From Carallia brachiata (Eukaryota > Streptophyta > Magnoliopsida > Malpighiales > Rhizophoraceae), in the NCBI GenBank assembly GCA_021464245.1, contig JADCRB010000018.1, forward strand, positions 1,655,261 through 1,719,260: DNA of 64,000 nt, read 5' to 3'. The translations under genes and the position numbers were made by a program. Every line of letters starts with the position of its first letter. Within the stretch, counting starts at the first letter, position 1. Positions 11,501 through 23,669 of the stretch are shown here, in pieces. The notes under the pieces are model-generated. The model worked only from the letters and a program-made list of their open reading frames with translations, had not been told where the DNA came from and searched no databases.

Positions 11501-14342
11501 AAAAAAAAAATCATGCAAAGAAAATCTGACAAAGTTGCGGGATCACTTGAATCATCAGCAGCTCTGTTGCATTTAAATTTTATGCACAATGCACAAACAT
11601 TAGAAAACAAAAACAGATGAAATTTAAGTTCTAGCGAAAATCCTTATTATTTGTTAAACACAAAACATCTTTGGCCACAGTACCGGGTACTGTGCTACAA
11701 TTACCCGCAACTCTTTGGCGGACGGCGAAACCAAGGGGCCAACGCATGGTACCTGATGAGAAGCCAAAAAATTTTGGAGTCACTAAAATTTCCTCCCAAT
11801 GAACTCAATATTAGGCATAAATGTCAATTAAATAATTCAAGCTGTCAAAGACATTGGGTTGAAACTGAGAACTTGTTGCACCTTTTTCTGTGGCTCCAGC
11901 ACATAAGGGCATGCCTTGGGAGTTAAATAACAATCAATAACAAATCGGCCAAAGCAAATTCCTAAAAGGAATTGATTCCTAATCAATAACAATCAAACTA
12001 ATTTAGGTCCTATACATTTTCTTTCCTTTTCTCTAATGTTCTCTAGTACTGCAAAACTTCAACTAAAACTTAAAGGAATTGTTCCCTAGTCAATAGCAAT
12101 CACTCGCAGGTCCTATATAATTACTTTCCTTGTACAAATATTGTATTGCATATTGTTGTCTCCCGTAATTAAGAGCCATTAATTCATTTTAATCTACACC
12201 TGTGCCACATGTTTTGAATTCAGTAGACCACTATTTGCAGATCTAATCACACAAATAAATCAACGAAATAAATACTAACATTGTGATGCCAATAAACACG
12301 AGGAAAGAAGCTTAAAAGAACAAAAGAGGAAGAAAAAAGAAGAATATAAATTTGAAACCCTAAATGCTTTATTTATCTTCATTTATTCTAAATTTTTGTT
12401 TTTTTTAAATTGCACCTCACCTCTCACACATGTGCCTACCCCTCCCGCCTAAGCCTCAAAACCAAGAAGCACCTTTGTGTGCCTTAGCCTTTTAATAAGT
12501 AATAACTATGAGGCTTTGAACACAACCATCGCACAAAGTGATAAAATGAATACCACATCCTCCCATTTATAACATAATTGAGATGAACTTGCTATGACAA
12601 ATGCTAATTTTGCAAGCTTTATGGAGCCGAAGAACATATTAAGAAGATCAGTTTCCCAATTACCATTGCATCCATACCAAAAAACCTCAATCATCAACAA
12701 CACAAGGGACCACAAAACAAATGGAATGCCCAAGGCAGGCAGTTGGCATTGGACACTAAATGTGTACGAGCCCCATAACTACAAGCCAACCAAGAATAGA
12801 TCTTTCAACTTCTTTCTTACATGACCTCCAATCAAGTTTTAAGTTCCCACACTATATCCAATGAAAAGGAAATTCACACTGAGCACTTCACCTTTTGCCC
12901 GTGATGCTCTAGTATAACCAACTACATTTTACAGGCATAAAAACCATCCTCTCCTTCCCTGTCTCTATTCTAGTCATTTCTTATACATACACAAAATCAT
13001 TGCACCACAAAATTTATGAATTTTGGCAAAACATTCAAATAAGCCAAATCAAACGCTGCTCTGTTACCAAAACCCCAGTTTATCTTCTAAAGGATAAGGA
13101 GCATGCACCCATTAATTGGCTTGTGAGTACAAGAAGAGTTGCAAATATCCCACACGGAATGTGGTCAGGAAAACTGCTCTTTATGGGCATGAGAAATAGA
13201 GAACGGGAGTAGTAGGCTAAGAAACAAGATGGAAGCTGATAGGTATTAAAGAAGAATCAGGATATCTGCCCTGTGAATGTCCACATGAAGTCCCTTTCTC
13301 AGCATTTCACACCACAATCACTACTGCAGCCACCATGAATGGATGTTGGAAGTTCTTCCACTTGGTGATGGGAAATAAGTAAGAGGTACTATGGGAGAGA
13401 GTATCAGGTGTTACAACTAAGAGTTGAAGTGTTAGCAAAAAGAATTTGCATTCATAAATATGGGTGGGGGGTCGGCAGGAGACATGTGTTCTGTGAATGG
13501 ACTTTGAGAGAGATTTTTATTTCCCAGTAATCCTAACTCTTATTCCCTTGATTAAAGTATAATTACCCACTAGTTTGGCCTATGCTTGACTAGCATCCGA
13601 CCATATGTGTCAGATTTATCATCTCAACAAAATTGCATGTACAAAGTGAACCTACAGACTACCTGCAACTGATAATAACACAAACAACAAATACCACATA
13701 GCATAACTGAGAATAAAAAACATACAAATTTGTTTCCTGAAACCCATTACTCCCTAACTGTCCAAACTGCAATTTTAGTGCCCAAAGAAACATAAAACAT
13801 AATAAACCAATGCCAGTGGAAAACCAAATACGCAGACATCAGAACCTCCTTGAAGTAGCTAAATTTGCCTCAAATCATTCAAAGCAGTAGGAAATAAAGA
13901 GACTGAGCTAAAAAATTCGAATTTTAAGTCCAAAAAAACCCATCACTCTGAAACGTACAAATACAATATTGGCAGCAGACGAACATCCGTCCTGATAGCC
14001 CATCACTCCCCACCTTGCCAATACATCAAATTCTTACCAACGAGACATCACTCACAATAAACCAACTCAATCCCAAACTAATTGTTCAAAAACTCGAAAT
14101 AAGCAAAGACCAAGCCACAAACTTTCACCAAAGCGCACAAATCGAACTCAAAAACCAAAGCCCAACAATAAAATCAAATTCTAATTCTAATTCTAATTCT
14201 AAGAAAACCCATTAAATCCCAATCAATCAAATGAAACCAATCCAAATTAAATCCCAATGTTCGAAAACCCCAAAGCACAGCTGTAAGAAAAAATCAACAA
14301 AATAAAAAAAAAAAATTGAAACTGACCAAAGGAGGGGGTGGT
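8600..14342. other. Intergenic DNA without a recognised gene
   Basis: No protein family is recognised on either strand. The stretch 11040-11930 is less AT-rich and holds two short open frames of no known family. The part 12300-14340 is T-rich on the minus strand and could include the 3' untranslated region of the minus-strand gene that ends at 14343. There is a poly-T/poly-A micro-insertion at 10627-10673. Confidence 0.45.
10627..10673. repeat. Micro-insertion (poly-T/poly-A) with 10-bp target duplication
   Basis: GGTTAAACTT is present at 10627-10636 and again at 10664-10673. The 27 bases between them are a T-run, GAG, an A-run and a G. Confidence 0.65.
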
Positions 14343-14725
14343 TTATTTCTGGTAGCCGCCGCCACGGGCATTATCGTCCTCCTCGACCTTGGCAGTCAAG
14401 TAAACGGGAGGAAAATCGGAGACATCGAAGGTCTTCTCCTTCACCAACTTCTCCACATCGGCCTTTTTCAAGACGGTGCGTGTGATCGGAGGACGATTGC
14501 GGCGCTGGTCCCGCGTGTAGTACTTGATGTCGTAGACGGTCTCCGGGTCGGATGTGGGAACGATGGGCGTCAGCTTCGGTGTGGCCGGAGAGTGGACCCG
14601 GTACTCCAAGGCGGAGGGCGGGCCATTCGGAATTCGGTGGGCGCATGGCCCGGTTATCTCCCACGGCTTTTTATGAACCGTTTCAAGGTCTGGATCAGAC
14701 CGGAAGTGGTTGCTGGTTTCGCCAT
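14343..14725 (-). CDS. Small conserved plant protein of unknown function; frame broken by a short A-run
   Basis: The first good ATG is at 14725 and reads MAKPATTSGLIQTLKRFIK. It runs into a stop after about 24 codons. The following sequence (KPWEITGPCAH, then IVPTSDPETVYDIKYYTRDQ, ending DDNARGGGYQK) is in another frame and has the look of a conserved, highly polar plant protein. The switch falls at a run of five A on the coding strand (14668-14672). A sixth A would give FIKKPWEI and one open frame of about 127 residues ending at the TAA at 14343-14345. Between GPCAH and SALEYRV the present frame reads RIPNGPP, whereas another frame contains EFRMA, so further small indels are possible. No motif gives a function; it could be a small organellar or cytosolic accessory protein. 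I see no intron in the coding part. Confidence 0.7.
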
Positions 14726-14954
14726 CTGGTTTTGCCTTGGCCCTCAATATGTGGGAAAGAGATGATTATGAAGATGAGAAAGAACGAAATGCCGGGCTTC
14801 TGGATCGGGTCAGTAAAAACAGGGTTCGGAGTTAAATCGGAGAAGATGAAAATTATTTTATTTAGCCCTTTTATTTGTACCAATTTTGTTGGACGAATTA
14901 TTATTATTATTATTTTTTATCTAAAAAGCCCATATAAATAAAAAGAGTAAGAAA

Positions 14955-15045
14955 ATTTTGAGAAGACGGAGGCTCGAACCTCTATTTTCTATGTGGGCAG
15001 TATGCTTTATAATCAACTGAGTAAAAACTGTCAGACTGAGTTATT
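14955..15045 (-). mobile_element. tRNA-derived SINE-like head
   Basis: On the minus strand the sequence ACTCAGTTGATTATAAAG is followed about 30 bases later by GAGGTTCGAGCCTC. These match the spacing and sequence of the A and B boxes of a RNA polymerase III promoter. The acceptor stem and anticodon stem do not fold as a working tRNA, so a degenerate SINE or tRNA relic is the better reading. Confidence 0.45.
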
Positions 15046-15059
15046 TTTTAAGGATTTTT

Positions 15060-15930
15060 TTTAATTAACCTCATTAAAAATTCAATTATTTTTTCAAATT
15101 TATTGTAAATTTTTTAATGTGCCAAGAATTCTTTAATTAGTTACAAACAAATTTTATATTTATTTTTAAAATTTCAACCTTAAATCTCTAAATTTATCAT
15201 ATTTTCATTTTATAGTAATAAAGATCATATTCATTTGGAGAATTCTAATTTTAAATTTTTATTTTCAATTTATAAACAAAAAATCTTTTTTGAAGACTTG
15301 TTTTTTTTTGTTTATTTAAAAATTATTTATTTTATTAATTACGTAATGAGATAATTCTTTATATTTTTATAAAAAGGCATATAGGATCCTCATAAACCTT
15401 TAAGATAAAAATAAAATGAATTCTTAATCAGTCAAAAGTATCGTAAAGATAAAAAAAAAAAAACTTTTTATTTATTTATAAAGAATTTATATGTAGATTT
15501 GAGTCATTACAATGACAATCCTGTAAATAAAAAAATATTAAATATAAGTATAATATTAAATATTAAATTTTAAATTTATTAATAGTACGATTAATTTAAA
15601 AAAAATTTTTATTTAAATTTAATATTATAATACTGAATTGAATAAGTACATCAATCTCACTTCTCAACTATTATAATTAAGAGATTTTTATTTTAACTCA
15701 TTTTTTAATTGAGTGTAATTTACTTATAATCTTATACTACATAATAAGTAGACTCTACTTAAATAAAAAAAATTAAAAATAATATTTAAATAATATTAAA
15801 TTATAAATTTATTTTACTCATAAAAAGAGTAAAATTACCCTTTTTTCCTTGTTAAAAAAAAAAATTGGTTAACTGCGTTCACCAAGCCTTTTGAAGGCAT
15901 AAAACCATTAAATACCAAAAGTACAAAACC
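15060..15930. other. AT-rich spacer between divergent genes
   Basis: Very AT-rich sequence without open frames. It separates the minus-strand gene ending its 5' side at 14725 from the plus-strand gene at 15991 and must hold both promoters. No clear TATA box could be picked out among the many AT stretches. Confidence 0.4.
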
Positions 15931-15990
15931 CTAGTTGTGAAATCGGGCAATCTGTTCTGTTATTGTCTGTCTCTCTGGCTCGGAGCATCT

Positions 15991-16076
15991 ATGGCAGACA
16001 ATTTTATTTCTGTTGACAACCTGAAGGCTTTCTGGCACTCTCAAGTTCACGATGAGGAGAAGTGGGCCTTCAACAT

Positions 16077-16118
<42 letters not shown>

Positions 16119-17902
16119 GTCCAGCTCTTCCATTTAAAACTCGTTCTATTATTTGGTAGATTTTACTGAATTTTCTCTTTTTATTAATGGACTAATTGGC
16201 TTGAACGAGGAGGAGGAGGAGGTAGTTCGATATTTTTGGGAGTATGAGTTGCATTCTGTGCATGATTATAAATTATGGTATGGATTTTCGTTTTGATTTT
16301 GTTAAAAAAAAAAATGGCAATTGGATTGGTTGAAGTTGCCCCAGAAGTTTTATGGTGCTTCCGGAACTTGGATTGGTAAAACCATAGTTTGCAGGTTGAT
16401 GTTGAATGAAAAACGGATTTGGGAAAATGAGGAGGGTGCATTGCGTTGAAAGTGGAATAGGCACCTACAGGAGAGGCCAACATCAGAGAAATTGAAGTTG
16501 TAGGTGTTAGCTTTTTATGGAAGCTTGTTTGATTAGCAGCTAAACCATGTTGTTTTCTTGTCCGCAAAACTGCATCTGTGGCATTGTATGGAAAGTTAGG
16601 TTAATGGCTTTGTTTTGCTTCTTTGATTGGCTAAAAGTCAAAAGCTTTGGCAATTGAAGTGATAGTCAATATGTGAAGAAGAAGCCTTATCTGTTAAGAG
16701 CGAGATGTGCTGAATGCCACACAAAATGACATTCAAAGAGTGTTTTTTCTTTTTCTCGAAAGTTTTAGAGCAGATGTTTAAGCATTTTGCTTGTCACTTT
16801 AGTTAAAGATCCTCTAAGGTGAAAGAAGAAATGGTACCCAGGGAATGCTTATCTGCATTTACATGTGTTTCAGTTAAAGGAAAACCCAAAGAGAGGGAAT
16901 ATAGAATGTGCTTTAGTAAACTAACTTTTAACACATTAAAAGTTTTATGAAACATTTAGAATCATCGTTATGCATTAAGCATTGGTTGACCACAGCCTTG
17001 TCAGGCGTGTACGGCGGAGTCCTTGAAAGCTATTTTCACTTACCAAGACAAGCAAGATTTCCCTTGAAGTGATTAATTTAGTATTTTTAGTGTCTCTGTG
17101 GAAGCAAATGAGAGTCTTGATGAGGTTGGGGTAGGTCCACAAAGTGCTCTCAGATGGGCTCCTTCTTTACATCTTTTCTTTTGTTTTAGCATAGTTGATG
17201 TTTAAGTTACGGGTGCTTTATAAATGGCAGTCAAGTTTTGCTTTCTTCAAGACCATAACATGCAATATATGTGCTGTATTGGAAGTGGGACGAGGAATTG
17301 ATCTACCACAATCATTGAGCTTTCTATTTTTTTATTTGTTTGTTTTATCAATCCACCTTTGAATTGTTTGTTCATGGGTCTAAATTATAATTCTTAGTCC
17401 TTTTTGGAGCATTGGGAAAAAGAATCAAGCCGGAGGTAATGTTTCCCAATTAAGTTTTTGGTCTTCTATTTTCCTAGATAAATATAGGACTTGAACCAAA
17501 GCCAACAAAATAAACTCACAAGGCTTTGGGAGAACAGTCATTTGGGGTGTGGAATTCCTTTAGGACCCTTACCTTGAGTATATTTTCTGGAAAACAATAT
17601 ATGAGACTCAAATGAATTTGAATAGGATTGTTCAATGGGATTGATTTAAAGCACTATACGAGTTTGAAATGTCCAAAACTTTTATTGGCTATATGCAATT
17701 CTCTTTCATTCATGTTATGGTGCAGAAGCAAAGCATCTTGTCATTTGCCATCTATTGTTACATGTAGACAGCATATGGAGACTTTCAGTTGTTCTACAAT
17801 AACGGTTTCTTTTTCTTATTGCAGAAACTGCTGCGAGCTGCAGGATTGTTTGTGGGATCCATTGTCTTGATGCGGAATTATGGTGATCTCATGGCTATCT
17901 AA
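15991..17902 (+). CDS. Mitochondrial ATP synthase subunit e-like protein (ATP synthase E chain family)
   Basis: A 54-residue membrane protein in two exons, 15991-16077 and 17825-17902, joined in phase 0 across a 1747-base intron (donor ATG|GTCTCT, acceptor TTGCAG|AAACTG). Exon 1 gives MADNFISVDNLKAFWHSQVH and ends EKWAFNM; exon 2 gives KLLRAAGLFVGSIVLMRNYG and ends DLMAI before a TAA. The single hydrophobic segment contains G-L-F-V-G, the GxxxG helix-packing motif that in subunits e and g helps ATP synthase form dimers at cristae ridges. The length and sequence match the plant family annotated as ATP synthase E chain. Neither exon alone would be found by an open-frame length filter. The ATG at 15991 is the first in the leader and the only one in frame. 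Confidence 0.88.
16078..16114. repeat. (TC)n microsatellite at a splice donor
   Basis: The TC run starts at the intron's first bases (GTCTCTCT) and continues for about 36 bases. The donor site therefore lacks the usual GTAAGT form. Confidence 0.95.
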
Positions 17903-18532
17903 AGGTTGATGAAGAGCCTATACTTCCCATCTAGTTTGTAACCTCAAGGTTTTCCCCCTTATATTGAAAGGGGGCCTCTAGATTTCTTGTTGTCACTCTT
18001 TGGATTTTATTAACTGGTGTGCTTTCTTGCAGTGATTGCATTGTTGTCGCTCTTTGAAATTGTTATCAATTGGTTGCGTTCTGAACGTGCACTTTTGTGA
18101 GCAATTCCCTTTCGATAGTAGAACAGGAGTTTTTGTTAGTTCTTAACTGCATACATAGTTGTTGGCTCGTTGTTGATACCTGGCGGATGTATACTTGCTT
18201 ACTGTTTTCATTTGCAGATTTGCTTGCATTGTGCACATAGGCACAATGGATTTTTTTTTTTTTTTTTGTCCATTGGAGCTGCCAGAGCGGTAAAAGAAAG
18301 AGAATTATGTAGATAAGGTCTGAGATTTTGTGGTTGGCAGATATTATTGCTAACCATTTGGGTTATACCCAATCCGCACAGAGGAATTTTTTTGTGCGAT
18401 GTAGAATATGATTTGCAATAGGAACCTATGATTTTTTTAGGTATATTCATACATTGAGAGAAGGCTCTCTAATGTGCACCAAACAAAAAAAAGAGGGATA
18501 TTGGGAGAAAGGGGTGGGTGCAACATCCAGCA

Positions 18533-18595
18533 TGTCTAGTCCTCTTCGTACTGATAATTATTGATGACAGCACGTTCAAGTTGTTGCATCGTTTT
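18533..18595 (+). pseudogene. Relic of the 3' end of a second GDPD gene
   Basis: About 60 bases here match 22484-22546, the last codons, stop and start of the 3'UTR of the intact GDPD gene, at roughly 85% identity. The shared core is ACTGATAATTATTGATGACA, which includes the final TDNY codons and the TGA. Sequence before about 18530 does not match. This is what remains of a tandem paralogue, or a partial duplication, that has otherwise been lost. Confidence 0.8.
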
Positions 18596-19663
18596 GTGCG
18601 TAACAGTAACAAATCATTATAACTAATGAAATTAAATTTTAGGTCTTGGAAATTAGTATCAGGGCAAGATAATTACCAGGGAAAAAGTTAAAGATATTTC
18701 CACAAAACCTAAAAATAAATCTGAGTGAAAACAACGGTTTTTAATTACGGTGGTGGGTCTCATTATCACGTACAAACAACCATTAGAATAATTTGTTGGG
18801 GATAATAATATTCCTATAATTGGGTAATTATAAACAAATTATGGTCTCCTATTTTGACTACAATTACTTGGGATATTTTGTTAAATTTTCTTTGTTAAAA
18901 TTTTCAAATTTTGTATTTGAATCATCTCTATTGTAGCCCCAAAAAAAAAAAAAAAAACTGATGTTGCTTTCATTTGTTGTGGTACTTTATCGCTAGGTAC
19001 GAATGTATATCACAAAGATAACAACTTTGCAATCAATAGATGAAGGCTGCTAGTCATATTGCGGGTATAAACAAAGGTGAAGAAATATTTGAATGGAAAG
19101 AGACGTCCAAGGCATCATATACAAAATTACAAATAGCAGTACTTCAATTTCGTGGAGTTCAATCATTTATAATCGGCTTTATTGTCACCCTCAATTCCAA
19201 TCATTTAATTTAATTTTCCTTCTTAAACCAATTATTGTATATCTATATATGTATATATATATCCACGACCACTACTTTGTACCAAAAACACACAAACTCA
19301 CTGTATCGGGGACTCATGAAAGAATTATACGTCGGTTAAGATTGGGAACTTAGTTTCCTAATGCTAACCAAAAATCTCTGAAAACAAAGATTTTGAAGTC
19401 ATCACAAATCTTTATCTTCACCCTCAAAAATCTCTGAGAACAAGCAATTTGAATTCATCACAAATCATTTATCTTCATCCTCCAGGGGAATCCCAAAGGA
19501 ATAGTACTGCCCTTGAGGTTGATCCACGGCCATGATTTCTCTAATTAATCAGCTTAGACCACCCCACTCCCCAACATATATGTATGTCCTTGGCACTTGG
19601 TCACATTGAAACCATAAGGACTAGCAACACTAGCTCGTAACATCATTCATCATCAACATCAAC

Positions 19664-22513
19664 ATGGCTCTTTCCTGTAAGTCTCCAAGCTACTATCTCT
19701 ATTGCTTTCTTCATTTTTCCAAGTGTTCGTGTTCGTTCCGGGATCTTTAACATGTAGTTTCTTTCATTAATCCCTTGTTTTGGTCATTTTTTTTTCTTGG
19801 CTGGCGTTTGGTTGTCACATATATTGAAATGAATCAAAGAGTGCATGCACATTGCATATTGCAGAAGTTTTTTAGAAAAATGCTATTACATGTTTTCTTT
19901 TTTTCTTCTGTCTTAGAAGCAGAAGAGTTAATCCAATAACCGCGACTGTTAGGTTGTTATATATAATGTATTTTGCCATTTTCTCATATCCATCTAATTG
20001 TTGGTCAATTTTTGTTTTGGTGTAGTAGGCTTTGTTCCAATCATGGTTCTTTTATCCCTTGCTTTCGTGGGTGCTGCTAGGCCACTCTATTCTCTTCCCA
20101 GCAAAATAAGATATGGTGATAAAAAGCCTTTGCAGACTTCTCGTCCGTACAACATTGCACACCGAGGATCGAATGGAGAGATGCCTGAAGAAACTGCTGC
20201 TGCATACATGGTATGCTTACGCGTGGGGAGCCCTTTTATCCGAATTAACGTTCTCTGTATGTCAGCATCATGAAGCATACTCATTCCTATTGTGTGTAAC
20301 CCACAATGACTGCTTTGTTGCAGAGGGCTATTGAAGAGGGAGCAGACTTCATAGAATCAGATATCCTATCTTCAAAAGACGGTGTTCTTATATGCTCCCA
20401 CGACGTTAATCTCGATGACACTACTGATGTTGCAGACCACAAAGAGTTTGCAGATCGCAAAAGGACCTACGAGGTTCAAGGCGTCGACATCACTGGCTTC
20501 TTCACTGGTACAAAATCTTTGCTGTTTGTTGCTGCTAGCTTGGTGTTGTAACTAACCTTTAGAAACTATAATCACATTACCTAGTAGGGGAACTTCCAGA
20601 CTACAATTTTTGTCCCTTTGATCAAGTACAATTTCACTTGAGTTCTTTCTCCTGAATGTTGTGCAGTTGATTTCACTTTAGAGGAACTGAAGACATTGCG
20701 AACAAAAAACCGTTTTGGTTTCAGGGATCCACATTATGATGGTTAGTTGCTCTCTGCAATTTGCATTGCTTTTGTTCCTGCATATATATTGTTACTCTTA
20801 GCAAGTCAAAACCATGTACTACTTGTTCTGCTAGAGAAAATTTCGGCAAGTTGAAAATGGAATTGGATTTGGTATATGTGATTCGAGTCTTTGCTATGGC
20901 CATGATAACAAGGAAACAACTTGATGTTTTGACCAAAAAAAAAAAGAAAATAACTTGATGTCTTAAATTTTCTTAAAGTATGTGATGATTAGCTTGACTC
21001 CTTTCTGCAGCAACTGCTATGCTAAAATTTTGCAAGATATATAAATGATCATGTCATTTTGTTTTGCAAACATTCCTCAGGACAATGTCCTATCATCACT
21101 TTTGAAGAGTTCATATCAATTGCCCTGGATGCAACAAGAGTTGTTGGAATATATCCAGAGATGAAAAATCCAGTATTTGTCAACCAGCATGTAAGGAATT
21201 TCCTCTTATATGAGTTACGGCTAGCATTGAAATTTTTCATTGATGCACCATTGCAAGGATCACAATAAAGTATTGATACTGGCTCTCATGGATTCCTCTC
21301 TCTAAAATTAACCATCTGAAAACAGGTGAAATGGCCTGGTGGTAAGAAATATGAGGACAAGTTTCTGGAGACGCTTGAGAAGTATGGATACAAAGGTGCA
21401 TATATGTCAAAAGATTGGCTGAAGCAGCCCGTTTTCATCCAGTCTTTTGCTCCAACTTCTCTCGTCTACTTATCAAACCTGACAGACTTGCCACAAGTGT
21501 TCTTGATTGATGATATTACAATACGAACTGAAGACACTAAGCAGGTTTCTGTTTCCCCTCCTTGAATGAGTAGCAATTAACTGATGCTTTGTTTTCTTTT
21601 TACTTCTCTGCACAATGCATCCGGCAATATTACATTAATATAAAACTATCTATTTTATTGTGTTTTTTAAAGTGCTAATAGAGGGCCATTCATCGCATGT
21701 AATTGACCCGACTGTTGCAGACATACTGGGAAATCACTTCTGATGCTTTTCTAAACTACATTAAGGACTACGTTGTGGGCATCGGACCTTGGAAGGATAC
21801 AGTTGTTCCAGTACATAACAATTACTTGCAAGCACCCACAGATCTTGTTGCCAGGGCACATGCCCTCGACCTACAGGTGCTTATCTTCATCCATTTAAAC
21901 TCTAAATCTTGTCATTCTGATGTCTTGACTGACAGCACAATACTTAATTATACAATAGAAGTTAGAAGGGGTTTTGAACGTTTGACATCAGAAACCAAGA
22001 AAAAAAAGTTCTACCCATTTATGGAGTTTGTAAAAATATTGAAAATGACAGCATAGTCAGATGCCTTTTTAGAAATTGCATTTCTCAAACTTCCAATTTT
22101 CCCGTGTATGTTAGGTAGAGCAGATGATGAACTCTCTATTTGAACCAGAATTTTTCTCATGTCACTTCATATTTATAGATGCTAAATCCTTAGAGGGGCC
22201 AAGGATTTATGTTCTTGTATTTCTCTCGGACCGGCGATCTGAGCTGCTTTATTTTTCATCTTTTATCATTGTTGTTTATCATTTGACTTCAGAAGCTGAC
22301 ATTTGACTTGTAATTTTAACTCAAATACAGGTGCATCCTTACACTTACCGAAATGAGAACACATTCTTACATTTTGACTTCCATCAGGACCCATATGAGG
22401 AATTTGATTACTGGATTAACAAGATAGGAGTTGATGGACTTTTTACAGACTTCACAGGCAGCCTACACAAATTTCAGGATTGGACTTCTCCTCTCCATAC
22501 TGATAATTATTGA
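19664..22513 (+). CDS. Glycerophosphodiester phosphodiesterase (GDPD), secreted
   Basis: Hydrolyses glycerophosphodiesters to glycerol-3-phosphate and an alcohol, a step in phospholipid turnover and phosphate recycling. Eight exons were placed by splice sites and frame: 19664-19676, 20026-20210, 20324-20507, 20667-20741, 21081-21190, 21326-21544, 21721-21876, 22331-22513. Together they encode 374 residues. Residues 1-21 form a signal peptide (MALSLGFVPIMVLLSLAFVG). The GDPD domain follows, with catalytic H50-R51 in AHRGSNGEMPEE, metal-binding E77 and D79 in FIESD, and H92 in SHD. The later motifs GIYPEMK, QSF and the C-terminal GVDGLFTDF also fit the plant GDPD5/GDPD6 type. All frames are intact and the length is normal. 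The 13-base first exon means the start would be missed by simple prediction. Confidence 0.95.
20918..20961. repeat. Micro-insertion (poly-A) with 10-bp target duplication, in GDPD intron 4
   Basis: AACTTGATGT occurs at 20918-20927 and 20952-20961. The 24 bases between are TTTGACC followed by an A-run with one G. Confidence 0.65.
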
Positions 22514-23669
22514 TGACAGCACATTCAAGTTATTGCATAAACTGGTGTCCATCTCCACATAAAAATGGAAGAGAAAAACAAGTTTATGTATTGGCAGAAC
22601 AATTTGAGGTTTGATTTCTCATTGACAAGAATTATTTGTTTGTGATTATCTAGTTTCAACATTCTCATATTTGTAGGTAAGAAGTGAGTAGTGCTGTTTA
22701 TTTATGTTATTCAGTAGAAAATCAAAAAGCATTACCATACATTGTCTATGTCGATTAGTTGGGGACAGACTTGCCATCTTATGATGCTTTCTTTACCCTT
22801 GCAATGTCGATTGTGGTATAATAATAGGTACAGGCTTACAGCCAACCCTGCCTACACAAAAAGCTAAAACAGTAAAATTAGGTGCAGAAGTTTTGCTCAA
22901 GACTTTAAATTCATCTCGACCAATTTTTTCTCAGCTTCTTGAGGGCTAAGCATTAAGTTCCTGACATACTTGGAACAGAAAATGCTTTCAATACCCGCTT
23001 TTTAAAGCAAAGGACCTTATATTTGCTGCAACAGCTGCAATCGATAAAGAAAATGCATCCATTTTCCCAAATCATATAAAGGTCAAGAATATAAGATCAC
23101 CGCCAATAAAGAGCTAAAGAAGCAATATGTTAGAGGTTGAGAACAGATCAGACTTGTCGCAGCCAGCTGTAACGATTTTCTGAACTTATACCGTCAGTAA
23201 TAGTTCGCCAACCAGCACCTAATCTAGATTCAGCCTCCTTAGATTAGCAGCAGGGGATTCTGGTTTCAGCATCTTGATTTTATTGCTTTGGGAACAATGG
23301 CATCTCGAGCTTCTTCAATCTGGAATTGACAAAGCAGGTGAAGTGCCTCAAAGCATGGAAACAAACATGGCTTATGACCAGCAGAGATTTTTCCCAACTG
23401 ATAGATAAGTCAAACTTTTGTCTGAATCTCAATGTTGGGTCTAACGTAAGCAACATGAACATCCTGAAACTGCAACTCTAGGAAGAATTGAATAAAATTA
23501 CAAAAAAAAAAAAAAAGGAAAAAAAGAAAACCCACATTCAGTGTCACTGGGTACGCCATAACTGTATACGTACACACATTCTAGTCATAGCCGTAATTCA
23601 CAAGGAGATTCATTGTGGTACACCATATCTTGCTGCAAACAGGCAAGGATCAACCAATGTTGTCCCTGA
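22514..23669. other. Convergent 3' region between GDPD and the serine-rich gene
   Basis: Contains the 3' untranslated ends of the two converging genes. No further coding frame or repeat is recognised; an A-run lies at 23502-23525. Confidence 0.5.

Noticed and set aside
14316..14765. 149-codon plus-strand frame over the small unknown gene
   Set aside because: It is the antisense shadow of the minus-strand gene, which has conserved-looking protein sequence; the plus-strand protein has no such features.
14955..15045. Functional tRNA gene
   Set aside because: The B box is good but the acceptor and anticodon stems do not pair, so it is listed as a SINE-like relic.
16184..16567. 127-codon minus-strand frame
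   Set aside because: It lies in the T-rich intron of the ATP synthase e-like gene, with no recognisable motif and low-complexity sequence.
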